This document shows, piece after piece, positions 1 to 11,300 of a DNA stretch of 64,000 nt. Numbering within the stretch: position 1 is the stretch's first letter; each line of letters opens with the position of its first letter. The position numbers were made by a program, and so were the translations under genes. The notes under the pieces were generated by a model. That model had not been told where the DNA came from and did not search any database. It was given only the letters and a program-made list of their open reading frames with translations. The stretch is from Isoperla grammatica (lineage: Eukaryota > Arthropoda > Insecta > Plecoptera > Perlodidae). The DNA lies in contig OX246747.1 in the NCBI GenBank assembly GCA_945910005.1, positions 35,878,550 to 35,942,549 on the forward strand, in the 5' to 3' direction.

Positions 1-580
1 ACTAGCTTAATTTCTGGTGTTTTTTGTAATTCAAAAACGAGGGTATGTTAGTTTTTCTTCAATATTCCAAATAATTCGATAAAAATAACAAAACAACAGA
101 TATGTGAGTTTTTAAATTTCTACAGCTACCAATTACCGTTATCTTGACGGGCCATCTCTGCGGAATGTCAATAGTCCTTCACCCTTGTCGAGTAGCCGAG
201 CCGCATGGTGGGGGTAGAGCGCGGCGGAGAAGTTTACCTGCCTCGGCGCAACCTTTCCCTGACATACACTTTAGGCATATATTTCATTTTCAAATTTCCT
301 CGAAGACCACAATCCCATATGATAAGAAAAATGAAAATTAATTTGTTTATTTCCTGTCAATAAGTATTGTTTGTTGACTTTTCCAGTTGATTCTCCCTTT
401 TGTGAAACACTTCTTATTGTTGATTTAAATCAATTAAAATCTGATATGAATCGAAAAAAATAAAAAAAATCTGATTTAAATCAAGAAATCGATTTAAATC
501 CAAAAAATCTGATTTAAATCGAAAAAAAATCATGATTTTTGATTTTTTTAATAAAAAACAAAAAAATCACCCACCCTGGT
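1..580. mobile_element. Right-hand end of a hAT-like element (left end not seen)
   Basis: Positions 421-560 are dense in GATTTAAATC-type subterminal repeats and end at about 579 in ATCACCCACCCTGG, which reads inverted as a CCAGGGTGGGTGAT-type hAT terminus. No matching left terminus or target-site duplication is visible, so the element probably starts before the window or is truncated. Positions 1-420 hold no supportable gene; a 65-codon frame at 144-341 has no recognisable content. Confidence 0.4.
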
Positions 581-698
581 TTCTAGTCGATGTTAGTGGC
601 AGTCACTTTAAGTTTTGAGCTCTGCTCTTTTCTACCAACGCCCGGGCCATCATTCATTGTGAACGGGAACAAACAATAAAAACACTCGTATTTTTCAG

Positions 699-1174
699 AC
701 GTTGCCGAGTTGATAATTGACTCCGATGCCGTCGCGCCGCCGCCGAACGACGGCGGAGAAAACCGACCGGTCGACCCAGCCGGCTTCGCCGACAACGTCA
801 GCAACGACCCGTCGCAGTCGGAGTGCCGCGCCGACCTCTTTGAGTCGCCCTTGAGCAACCTCCGCCAGATTCCCCTGCCCAAGGAGTCCATCGAGTCCAT
901 CAGTGACGCGTTCCCTCCCCTCGCAGATAAACGCGAGTCGGTTCACTCGCCCGAACCGCGTCAAATCTCTCGGAAACCCGAATCCTGCTCATCGTTGAGG
1001 AGCGACCAGCCGAGTCTCGGTTCGGCCGAGTCATCGGCTGGTGTCTTCAATAAGGGATTTTTGAAGAGATACTCTGAAAGCATCTCCTCAGGAAGTTCGG
1101 CCAAGTCTTCGGCTGGGGTCTTGAACACGGGGTTCCTGAATATCTCGGACGGCGACGACTCCGTGTTCGAGTAG
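699..1174 (+). pseudogene. Exon-2-like copy of the SARA-like gene, lying upstream of exon 1
   Basis: A pyrimidine-rich acceptor ending TTTTTCAG precedes base 699. Entered in the phase left by the exon at 4926-4983, the first codon becomes Asp. The joined text then reads FEFNE-D-VAELIIDSD, which parallels the NED that follows LDKVLDEFEQ in vertebrate SARA. The frame runs about 157 residues of Ser/Pro/Glu-rich, probably disordered sequence and ends with DSVFE and TAG. It holds two loose copies of the GSSAESSAGVFNKGFLK unit that is expanded at 8447-12885. No zinc finger or other folded domain is visible. The block is richer in G+C and CpG than its neighbours. It lies 5' of exon 1, so as placed it cannot be spliced to it; it is either a duplicate or part of a gene copy that starts before the window. 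Confidence 0.45.
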
Positions 1175-1192
1175 GCCAAGGCCCTCGGACCC

Positions 1193-1602
1193 GCATACAA
1201 TTCTGAGGGATTTTAAGCTGTAGTTTCCAAAGTAATACAATAACCACCAGCATATCTATCTGGTCGACGGAAAAAGTAACTACTTATTAAAGAAACACCC
1301 CTTTGGGTAGAAATGTTTTAAGTTTTAACCGAAAATTAAATCCAGAGTATCCGCCTGGGAAGCAAATGGCGTAATTCCACGTGGCCGTGGAGACTATACT
1401 ACTATATACTGGAGACGTGGGCGAAATCCCGCGCGGAGGCCCCGCGCGGGATTTCGGAGAACTTTGTCGCGGTTCGGGCGAGAGAAAGGGTTGTTTCTTT
1501 AATAAGTAGTTACTTTTTCCGTCGACTAGATAGATATGCTGGAGGTTATTGTATTACTTTGGAAACTACATCTTAAAATCCTTCAGAATTGTATGCGGGT
1601 AA
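1193..1602. repeat. Inverted repeat, arms of about 105 bp
   Basis: The left arm (about 1193-1303) and right arm (about 1490-1602) are near-complementary. Each contains the GTCGAC-centred block that reads AAGTAGTTACTTTTTCCGTC on the right arm. They enclose about 190 bp. A third, direct copy of the right arm lies at about 5978-6061 and a fourth at about 13300-13400, so this arm marks the edges of the rearranged exon-2-like cassettes. Confidence 0.7.
1422..1456. repeat. Perfect GC-rich hairpin, 15-bp arms
   Basis: CGAAATCCCGCGCGG at 1422-1436 is exactly complementary to CCGCGCGGGATTTCG at 1442-1456, with a 5-base loop. It sits between the arms of the larger inverted repeat, and a related CCCGCGCGGG string recurs at 5821-5832. 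It may be a recombination or foldback point; there is no sign of a terminator or an RNA gene. Confidence 0.7.
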
Positions 1603-1758
1603 CAATCAACATGTATTATGTAGAGTCGGATAGGCCTAACGAGATTGTTTCCCCTTGGCATTCATCATTTTATAATTTATAACCATGCTCAATAAATACT
1701 AGACCTGTATAATGTCTTTTCAAATATTATGCACATGCAGAAAAAAGTAAATAAATAA
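1458..1758 (+). repeat. Segmental duplication, first copy, left half
   Basis: This is nearly the same sequence as 13267-13560, from AGAACTTTGTCGCGG through the run ending AAGTAAATAAATAA. The duplication resumes at 3662-3992, which matches 13561-13898. Everything in 1759-3661 is therefore an insertion present only in this copy. Confidence 0.8.
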
Positions 1759-2400
1759 TATTACATGAAAAAAATATATTTTTTTAAAAACCAACGCTTA
1801 TATTTAAATGCACTAAAAAGTAAAAAATAAATTTTCGCCCAACAAATTTTGGCCTCAATCGGAAAATAAAAGCGTTGGGCGCTTTCCCTGCATAAACAGC
1901 AGAATACTGCAATCTATGTCAATTCCGAAAGCGCCCAACGCTTTTATTTTCCGAGTGAGGCAAAAATTTGTTGGGCGAAAGTTTATTTTTTACTTTTTAG
2001 TGCATTTAAGAGCGTTCGGAAGTAGTTTTGATGTTTTTAGTCAACCAATTTCTCTTAAACAAATAATAGGTTTATTATTATAATAATATTACATGAAAAA
2101 AATATATTTTTTTAAAAACAACGCTTATATTTAAATGCACTAAAAAGCAAAAAATAAATTTTCGCCCAACACATTTTTGTATCACTCGGAAAATAAAAGC
2201 GTTGGGCGCTTTCGGTATTGACATAGATTGCAGTATTCTGCTGTTTATGCAGGGAAAGCGCCCAACGCTTTTATTTTCCGAGTGATACAAAAATTTGTTG
2301 GGCGAAAATTTATTTTCTACTTTTTAGTGCATTTAAATATAAGCGTTGTTTTTAAAAAAATATATTTTTTTCATGTAATATTATTTTATACTTTTTAGTC
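1759..2400. mobile_element. Two palindromic MITEs in opposite orientation
   Basis: Each unit (about 1759-2010 and 2086-2390) has long inverted arms containing GCGCCCAACGCTTTTATTTT and a loop of about 50 bp. The loop of the second is the reverse complement of the first, so the two copies face opposite ways. The termini TATTACATGAAAAAAATATA recur. A terminal remnant (ATATAAGCGTTGTA) reappears at about 3645-3655, beyond the satellite, suggesting that the MITE pair and satellite form one compound insertion. Confidence 0.75.
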
Positions 2401-2409
2401 TTAAAGAAT

Positions 2410-3655
2410 CTTGCAATCGAATATATGTCGAATATCGATTAATTAATTATGATGGCTTAATTGATTATTTAGTAAATATGACAATTGATTCATGTATTGT
2501 CATTAAGAATACGTCTGTGTGAAAACTTTCAACTCGATTCGACGTTGGGAAGTGGGTGAAACATCGATTCCCATATAAAACATTAATTAATTATGATGAA
2601 TTGACTGACTATTTTTAGTAAATATGACAATTGATACGTGTATTGTCATTAAGAATACGTCAGTCTGAAAACTTTCAGCTCAATTCAACGTTCGGAAGTG
2701 GGTTAAACATCGATTCCCTTATAAAACATTAATTAATTATGATGAATCAATTGAATATTTAGTAAATATGACAATTGATTCGTGTATTGTAATAAAAAAT
2801 ACGTCTGTGTGAAAACTTTCAGTTCAATTCAACGTTGAAAAGTGGGTGAAATATCGATTTATAAAACATCAATTAATTAATTATGATGAATTAATTGATT
2901 ATTTAGTTAATATGACAATTTATTCGTGTATTGTCATTAAGAATACGTCTGTGTGAAAACTTTCAACTCGATTCGACGTTCGAAAGTGAGTGTTTTATCG
3001 ATCCCCATATAAAACATCAATTAATTAATTATGGTGGCTTAATTGATTATTTAGTAAATATGACAATTGATTTATGTATTGTCATTAAGAACACGTCTGT
3101 GTGAAAACTTTTAACTCAATTTGACGTTGAGAAGTGGGTTAAACACCGATTCCCATATAAAACATCAATTAATCAATTATGATAAATTAATTGATTATTT
3201 AGTTAATATGACAATTGATTCGTGTATTGTCATTAAGAATATGTCTGTGTGAAAACTTTCAACTCGATTTGACGTTGGGAAGTGGGTTAAACATCGATTT
3301 CCATATAAAACATTAATTAATTAATTATGATGAATTAATTGACAATTTAGTAAATATGACAGTTGATTCATGTATTGTCATTAGAAATACGTCTGTGTAC
3401 AAAATTTCAGCTTGATCGGACATTTAAAAGTAGGTGAAATATCTATTCAAAGATTCATCGATTTCCATGTAAAACATTAATTAATTAATTATGATGAATT
3501 AATTGACAATTTAGTAAATATGACAGTTGATTCATGTATTGTCATCAGGAATACGTCTGTGTAAAAAATTTCAGCTTGATCGGACATCTAAAAGTAGGTG
3601 GAATATCGATTCAAAGATTCCGTCCAGACAAACATGGCAAGTTAATATAAGCGTT
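2410..3655. repeat. About 145-bp tandem satellite, about 8 copies
   Basis: The unit contains AATTAATTATGATGAATTAA, TGTATTGTCATTAAGAATAC and GTCTGTGTGAAAACTTTCA. Copies start near 2440, 2584, 2732, 2875, 3023, 3169, 3317 and 3482. Copies diverge by small changes and the last two share a variant (CAGCTTGATCGGACAT). It is non-coding and confined to the insertion in duplication copy 1. Confidence 0.8.
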
Positions 3656-3661
3656 GTAATA

Positions 3662-4140
3662 AATGGAGGAAAATAAAACCAATTGTGATACTTGTGTGTG
3701 TATGTAGCAAAGTGGTAATAGTTGCAGTTTTACCCGTCTAATGCAATATAATGTGATATTAAAAACTAAAACAATATTGTATATTGTATCATAACTTGTT
3801 GACAGTATAATACCCTCTCCGTCAAGAAGTGTCGAAGCTTTGCTTTAAATTTTATTATATTATATTCCACTTTTAGATTGCAGGGGAGAGCATTGTAGAC
3901 TGATAAGCATTGGTTGTATGGACCCTTTTTATTGAGTGTAAGGTTCTGATTGTATAGATGCAAATCACCTTTCCTCCTGGTGTTATAATTGTGAATTTGA
4001 GAGTTTTGATTGTATTCTTGCCAATTATTCTTCACCATTAAAGCAGCCTCTAAAATGAATATGCTTGGGAATGTTGTGTATGAATAATAATAATTATAAT
4101 AATAATATAGCATTGTAAACAATCGTTTTTTATGTTTCAT
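3662..4140 (-). pseudogene. 3' end of a non-LTR retrotransposon ORF2
   Basis: The - strand frame (4140 to 3766) encodes about 124 residues with the HNYNTRRKGDLHLYNQN pattern and a following YNALPCNLK stretch. This is the short C-terminal tail common to CR1/RTE/Jockey-type ORF2 proteins. No catalytic reverse transcriptase motif is present, so this is a 5'-truncated remnant. The 3'-proximal part (3662-3992) is duplicated at 13561-13898. Confidence 0.6.
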
Positions 4141-4679
4141 GCCTTGGTATGATATCTGTTTAGAATTTGAATTTGTACCATAGAGAATGTATAATATGCA
4201 GATGCAAATAAATTATTTATGTTACATTTGCTGTATACATATTAATATGTACCCGCCTGTACGTTATGTGACGTATGTTCTGTCTTACCCTTGGTTTCCT
4301 TATGTCATCAATGAGTGTACAAGTCCTATCTTGTCTTTCCCAAGTTGTATAAAATTAGTGAGGTTATGTAAATACAAAATATTCTCTATGTATATAATAT
4401 GTATTTAGACTAGATTTAGATATTTTTTCTCCTGATCATCATAATGATAATCTATATGAAGTAAAATCCACTGATAAATGTGGAGGTATGTTACGTGGTT
4501 TGCTGCAAGAAATGAATATAAATAAAATAACTCAATGCGCAATATGAAATAAAATAATACAGAATATAAGTCATCATTTAATTTAAACAGTTTTAATAAA
4601 GATTTTTAAAAAATCTCCATATTTCATAATCCCCGCCCACTATTCTCACGTGCCCTGCACATTTGTCGTGATCTTGCAT

Positions 4680-4925
4680 TTGAAAGGCTGTGACAACTGT
4701 GACGTCAAGATGACGTCAAGAATTATATGGCCGGTATTCTTGTGTGACACTTCAACTTTGAGAGCTGTTTCCTATTTAACAATTTATTGTCAACATAAAT
4801 ATTAGTTTTGCACGGTTTTATAGACGTCATTGACAATTATTGAGTAAATAAGCACATTTTGGACTAATTAAAAAATTTAAAATTTAAAAATTAAGTGTAG
4901 GCCTAGACAGTTCTCCACTACAAAG
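4680..4925 (+). promoter_or_regulatory. Putative promoter with two CRE sites
   Basis: Two perfect palindromic cAMP-response elements, TGACGTCA, lie at 4700-4707 and 4711-4718, 11 bp apart. A partial one (GACGTCAT) lies at about 4823. They sit 210-225 bp upstream of the ATG at 4926. No clear TATA box is visible. CRE/ATF-type control is an inference from the motif only. Confidence 0.45.
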
Positions 4926-4983
4926 ATGGAAAAATTTGCTGTTGATTTGGATAAAGTCCTAGACGAGTTCGAATTTAACGAAG
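4926..4983 (+). CDS. SARA/endofin-like (ZFYVE9/ZFYVE16) first coding exon
   Basis: ATG opens MEKFAVDLDKVLDEFEFNE and the exon ends with one base of the next codon at a consensus donor GTACGT (4984). The core LDKVLDEFE is the same as the N-terminus of vertebrate SARA (ZFYVE9) and close to LDKLLDDFE of endofin (ZFYVE16). Those are FYVE-domain adaptors that bind endosomal phosphatidylinositol 3-phosphate and present SMADs to TGF-beta receptors. Only 19 residues are available. The FYVE, SMAD-binding and C-terminal domains are not in the window, so the assignment rests on one short conserved motif. The nearest downstream exon-2-like piece (5590) is frameshifted, so this gene may be broken here or continue beyond the repeats. 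Confidence 0.5.
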
Positions 4984-5589
4984 GTACGTTTCATGTGTAG
5001 TTTATATTTCTTTTGTCTTCCTGTTTGCATTTAAAACATTCAAGGGCTAGGCCTAGGCCTACGACTCACACAGGTAAGTAGTGTCGTACCTGTCAATGAC
5101 GTAAGGAAGTCGTCACCATTTGGGAAAGTTCTTCAAGAGCATCGGCTAGGCTTACCGGAAAGTTACGTATTTGCTTCAATGTACAATTATGCTTAGGGTG
5201 CATCTGCTGCAGAATCCAATGATTTGAAACCCACCCTGAACAGTGGGCTTCAATTCAAGTCGTAGGCCTAGGGCCTTGTAGGATGTAGGTATTTAAATAC
5301 CTTTGATATGTCAACCGTTCCATTCCTTTACGTAATCTGTCTTCTGAGTAGGCCTACTTCCTCAGCTGTCCCAGTTCCTTCTTACCAAGATAGGGCCTAC
5401 TTTACTGTGTAGGCACCTTTTCCAAATCTTGAATCTTTCCCTTCTGAGGAGGTTCTACCTCACCAGTGGCAGAGAATCCTAAATCTGCTCCAGACAGTTT
5501 TTAAGTATAACAAACCTTCACTTCTCACATGTCAGTATCACGTGCCGGTGCATATGAGAGAGGTATTAAAGAATCTTGTGTTTCCGCAG

Positions 5590-5868
5590 ACCGAGCCAGG
5601 TGTCGGACGGCGTCGACTCCGTGTTCAAGGAGGCCAAGGCTCTCGCGTGGCGTTCAGGGAGAGGGCCAACACGGGAAGTTCAGCCGAGAGTTACGCTGAC
5701 GTCTGGAACGAGGGGTTCCTCAAGACGCCCTCTGAGGGCGGCGCCCTCACGAATGGTTCCGCCCGCTCTCAAAACTCCCGCCAAAGTCTCGCCTCGCACT
5801 TGGGCGCGGACCTGTTGAAGATCCCGCGCGGGGGCGGGCCGCGTGGAATTACGATTCGTTCCGACTAG
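5590..5868 (+). pseudogene. Second exon-2-like copy, frameshifted
   Basis: An acceptor CCGCAG precedes 5590, about 600 bp after the exon 1 donor. One frame encodes VSDGVDSVFKEAKALA, the counterpart of SDGDDSVFE at 1140-1170. A different frame encodes TGSSAESYADVWNEGFLK, the counterpart of the expanded repeat unit, and runs to TAG at 5866-5868. The two conserved segments are in different frames and in the opposite order to the copy at 699-1174. The frame dictated by exon 1 phase hits a stop after about 35 codons. It is G+C-rich like the other copies and best read as a rearranged, decayed copy. Confidence 0.5.
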
Positions 5869-6059
5869 ATACTTCAGTAACAACAACAAAAATTGAGCCT
5901 GGAGCCTTTTGCTTCCCAGGCAGATACCCTAGATCTAATTCTTGGTTAAAACATTTCTACATAAAGGAGTGGTTCTCTAATAAGTAGTTACTTTTTCCGT
6001 CGACTAGATAGATATGCTGGAGGTTATTGTATTACTTTGGAAACTACATCTTAAAATAC

Positions 6060-6062
6060 TTC

Positions 6063-6101
<39 letters not shown>

Positions 6102-8387
6102 CCTTTATTTACAACAGAATACAAATGATTCCACCAGTGTAAATATAATAAACCTGAAAATAAGTAGGCCTACATATTGTCATTAGCATAGTCACATAAA
6201 TAAAAGCAATAATTAGACATAACAGTTAACATTACATAACAAGTTTTACAGAAACATTGCCAACAACGCAGCCCTATAAATAGGCCTGCCGAGTCATAGG
6301 TAAAAGTGACAGAATTACGTTTGAACGAAATCTTCTAAAACAGGTATCGAATAAATCTAGCAAAATACTGGAATTATTTATCAAAGAGTTAAAATCAGCC
6401 TGAAGCCTTCGAAGAGGAGAATACTTTAAAACATCTATCCTATTTTGAGATATATAGAATGTCGGATGGCTTCTAGTTGGTCTAGGTGGTACAAAGAAAT
6501 CTAAATGGCTGAGCAGTGGGGTGTCAAACAGATTATTGGCTATTTTATACAAAAACGATAAATCCAGTAGTTTGCGCCTGTTTTCCAGTGTCATTATCTT
6601 ATTATTAAAACAATGCGTCAAATAATCCCTCCAGTGAAATTCAACTTTAAAATGTTTAAAACACATCATCTTTATGTACGCCTTCTGTACTTTCTCTATA
6701 CTCTCAATCTTGGTGACGTGATAAGGGCTCCAGACAGCGCTGGCATACTCCACCTGCGGCCGAACCAGGGCAACATACAAAGCTCTTGTGGTTGACATTT
6801 TGAAATGTTTAATACAGTTCCGCCGTAGGAGGCCAAGCAGCTTATATGCTTTTGGAGTAATGGAATCTAGATGTTTATTGAAAGACAAATCGTAAGTCAT
6901 CACCACACCAAGATCTCGAATAAATTGCACTCTTTCTAAGGCCACATCATTTAAGATGTAGTGAAATGAAATAACATGTTTTCTTTTATTGGTGAACGTA
7001 ATTATTTTGCATTTATCAACATTAAGGTCAAGCTTCCACACCGAACACCATTCAGATAGACAATCGATATCTTTTTGAAGAAGTAAACAGTCACGTACGG
7101 TACCCACCGGGTGGTAAATCTTTAAATCGTCTGCATACATAAGACATTTAGAAGATTTAATGCAAGCAGGTATATCATTGACGTATAAGGTAAACAGTAA
7201 AGGACCTAAAATAGACCCTTGAGGGACCCCTGATGTAACAATTTCAGAATGAGATATTCCATCGTCAATAACAACCACCTGCGTTCGCCCACTCAAGTAA
7301 CTTGTCAATAAGTTAAAAAGTGGACCACACACACCATACCCACTGATCTTATGAAGAAGAAGTGTGTGGTTAACACTATCGAACGCCTTTGTAAAGTCGG
7401 TGTAAACAGCGTCGGTTTGTTTTTTACTATTTATATTAATTGCAAGGTCGTTCGTAAATTAAACCAAGTTGGTCACCGTGGACCGCCGACTAGTAAAACC
7501 GTGTTGTTCTACCACAATGTGTTTAGAGACATGATTATACAAGGTCTTATGTATTAATTTTTCAAATACCTTTGAAACAACCGACAACAAAGAAATTGGG
7601 CGGTAATTTCGTACTTTATACCGACTTCCCTTCTTTAATACCGGTGTCACAAACGCGTGCTTCCAACGTTCAGGAAATTCTCCAGCCCGTAAAGAGGAAT
7701 TAAAAATATTTGCTAGCGGCTGAGATAAAACCACACGACAATGCTTGAGCACCTTGATAGGTATACGATCCGGCCCTGCAGACTTATTGTCAACTAATGT
7801 TCTCAGACATTCTTCAACTTCACACCTCGATATAAGAAATCCCGATAAAGACTCCGTCCCATACTGATGTATTTCTGGCAAGATCAAAGAACGCACAGAC
7901 ACTGGCTGAAAATTAGACATGAAGTACCGCGAAAACAGTTGGCAACACATTGTCACAGTGCTTGCAATAACACCTTCATGTTCAACTTCAACGGGGACAC
8001 GCCTAACCTTCGTCTTGCGACGTATGTATCCCCATAAAAGTTAAGGTTCCTTACCAATGTCATAATTTATTTTCCGTAAATACCGCTTGTGTGCAGCCCT
8101 AACAAGATTCTTAAACTCTGATCGTTTAACACAAAATTCTACCATGTGACATTCTAAACGCGTTCTCTTCCACAGCTTATGCGCCCTGTTTTTGTTATTC
8201 AACGAGTTAATAACCTCCCGATTGAACCAGGCAGGGTATTTACTTGCGTTCACTTTTCTAGTGGGAACAGTAGCATCAATTGCCTTGTCTAAATTTTTTA
8301 TAAAATATGTCACACTTTTTGTTGACATCCACTGTGCTGTATAACACACCCCAAGGACATTTCAAAAGTTCATCACTCAGTAGATTC
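6060..8387 (-). mobile_element. CR1/Jockey-like non-LTR retrotransposon, 5'-truncated
   Basis: The element lies on the - strand with its 3' end at about 6063, where an (ATT)n-type tail follows AATAAAGGCATT as read on the - strand. It is inserted in the arm sequence shared with 1560-1600: the host text stops at ACTTCA (6061) and resumes as CAGAATTGTATGCGGG at about 8388. The 5' end is missing (no endonuclease domain), as is usual after incomplete target-primed reverse transcription. Confidence 0.8.
6274..8349 (-). pseudogene. Reverse transcriptase ORF of the CR1/Jockey-like element, two in-frame stops
   Basis: The reading frame is continuous from 8349 down to 6274 apart from two in-frame stop codons, at 8041-8043 and 7459-7461; the three open pieces are in the same frame. 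In order it shows a linker, KVRNYRPISLLSVVSKVFEK, TDFTKAFDSVNHTLLLHK, GVPQGSILGPLLFTLYVNDI and the catalytic YADD (codons at 7126-7137), then a thumb and C-terminal tail. These are the standard non-LTR reverse transcriptase motifs that copy element RNA at the chromosomal target. With only two stops and no frameshift it is a fairly young copy. Exact clade (CR1, Jockey or L2-like) is not settled by eye. Confidence 0.85.
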
Positions 8388-8389
8388 AG

Positions 8390-11300
8390 AATTGTATGCG
8401 GGTCCGAGGGCCTTGGCCTACTCGAACACTGAGTCGTCGCCGTCCGACAACTTCAAGAATCCCTTGTTTAAAACACCTGCGGAAGACTCGGCTGAACTTC
8501 CCAAGGAGATGTACTCAGAATATGTCTTCAAGAATCCCTTATTGAAGACACTAGCGGAATTCTCGGCGGAACTTCCCAAGGAGGTGCTCTTAGAATATGT
8601 CTTCAAGAAACCCTTATTGAAGACACTAACGGAAGACTCGGCTGAACTTCCCAATGAGGTGCTCTTAGAATGTCTTCAAGAATCCCTTATTGAAGACACT
8701 AGCGGAAGACTCGGCTGAACTTCCCAATGAGGTGCTCTTAGAATGTTTTCAAGAATCCCTTATTGAAGACACTAGCGGAAGACTCGGCTGAACTTCCCAA
8801 AGAGGTGCTCTTAGAATATGTCTTCAAGAATCCCTTATTGAAGACCCTAGCGGAAGACTCGGCTGAACTTCCCAAAGAGGTGCTCTTAGAATGTTTTCAA
8901 GAATCCCTTATTGAAGACACTAGCGGAAGACTCGGCTGAACTTCCCAAAGACGTGCTCTTAGAATGTCTTCAAGAATCCCTTATTGAAGACACCAGCGGA
9001 AGACTCGGCTGAACTTCCCGAGGAGGTGTACTCAGAATATGTCTTCAAGAATCCCTTGTTCAAGACACTAGCGGAAGACTCGGCTGAACTTCCCCAAGAG
9101 GTGCTCTGAGAATGTTTTCAAGAATCCCTTATTGAAGACACTAGCGGAAGACTCGGCTGAACTTCCCAAAGAGGTGCTCTTAGAATGTTTTCAAGAATCC
9201 CTTATTGAAGACACTAGCGGAAGACTCGGCTGAACTTCCCAAAGAGGTGCTCTTAGAATATGTCTTCAAGAATCCCTTATTGAAGACACTAGCGGAAGAC
9301 TCGGCTGAACTTCCCAAGGAGGTGGTCTTAGAATATGTCTTCAAGAATCCCTTATTGAAGACACCAGCGGAAGACTCGGCTGAACTTCCCGAGGAGGTGG
9401 TCTCAGAATATGTCTTCAAGAATCCCTTATTGAAGACACTAGCGGAAGACTCGGCTGAACTTCCCAAGGAGGTGGTCTTAGAATATGTCTTCAAGAATCC
9501 CTTATTGAAGACACCAGCGGAAGACTCGGCTGAACTTCCCAAGGAGGTGCTCTTAGAATGTTTTCAAGAATCCCTTATTGAAGACACTAGCGGAAGACTC
9601 GGCTGAACTTCCCAAAGAGGTGCTCTTAGAATATGTTTTTAAGAATCCCTTATTGAAGACACCAGCGGAAGACTCGGCTGAACTTCCCAAGGAGGTGCTC
9701 TTAGAATATGTCTTCAAGAATCCCTTATTGAAGACACTAGCGGAAGACTCGGCTGAACTTCCCAAAGAGGTGCTCTTAAAATATGTCTTCAAGAATCCCT
9801 TATTGAAGACACTAGCGGAAGACTCGGCTGAACTTCCCAAAGAGGTGCTCTTAGAATGTCTTCAAGAATCCCTTATTGAAGACACCAGCGGAAGACTCGG
9901 CTGAACTTCCCGAGGAGGTGTACTCAGAATATGTCTTCAAGAATCCCTTGTTCAAGACACTAGCGGAAGACTCGGCTGAACTTCCCCAAGAGGTGCTCTG
10001 AGAATGTTTTCAAGAATCCCTTATTGAAGACACTAGCGGAAGACTCGGCTGAACTTCCCAAAGAGGTGCTCTTAGAATATGTCTTCAAGAATCCCTTATT
10101 GAAGACACTAGCGGAAGACTCGGCTGAACTTCCCAAGGAGGTGGTCTTAGAATATGTCTTCAAGAATCCCTTATTGAAGACACTAGCGGAAGACTCGGCT
10201 GAACTTCCCAAGGAGGTGGTCTTAGAATATGTCTTCAAGAATCCCTTATTGAAGACACCAGCGGAAGACTCGGCTGAACTTCCCGAGGAGGTGGTCTCAG
10301 AATATGTCTTCAAGAATCCCTTATTGAAGACACTAGCGGAAGACTCGGCTGAACTTCCCAAGGAGGTGCTCTTAGAATGTTTTCAAGAATCCCTTATTGA
10401 AGACACTAGCGGAAGACTCGACTGAACTTCCCAAAGAGGTGCTCTTAGAATATGTTTTTAAGAATCCCTTATTGAAGACACCAGCGGAAGACTCGGCTGA
10501 ACTTCCCAAGGAGGTGCTCTTAGAATATGTCTTCAAGAATCCCTTATTGAAGACACTAGCGGAAGACTCGGCTGAACTTCCCAAAGAGGTGCTCTTAGAA
10601 TGTTTTCAAGAATCCCTTATTGAAGACACTAGCGGAAGACTCGGTTGACTTCCCAAAGAGGTGCTCTTAGAATGTTTTCAAGAATCCTTTATTGAAGACA
10701 CTAGCGGAAGACTCGGCTGAACTTCCCAAAGAGGTGGTCTCAGAACATGTCTTCAAGAATCCCTTATTGAAGACACTAGCGGAAGACTCGGCTGAACTTC
10801 CCAAGGAGGTGGTCTTAGAATATGTCTTCAAGAATCCCTTATTGAAGACACTAGCGGAAGACTCGGCTGAACTTCCCCAGGAGGTGCTCTTAGAATATGT
10901 CTTCAAGAATCCCTTATTGAAGACCCTAGCGGAAGACTCGGCTGAACTTCCCAAAGAGGTGCTCTTAGAATGTATTCAAGAATCCCTTAAATTGAAGACA
11001 CTAGCGGAAGACTCGGCTGAACTTCCCAAAGAGGTGCTCTTAGAATGTCTTCAAGAATCCCTTATTGAAGACACCAGCGGAAGACTCGGCTGAACTTCCC
11101 AAGGAGGTGCTCTTAGAATGTTTTCAAGAATCCCTTATTGAAGACACTAGCGGAAGACTCGACTGAACTTCCCAAAGAGGTGCTCTTAGAATATGTTTTT
11201 AAGAATCCCTTATTGAAGACACCAGCGGAAGACTCGGCTGAACTTCCCAAGGAGGTGCTCTTAGAATATGTCTTCAAGAATCCCTTATTGAAGACACTAG

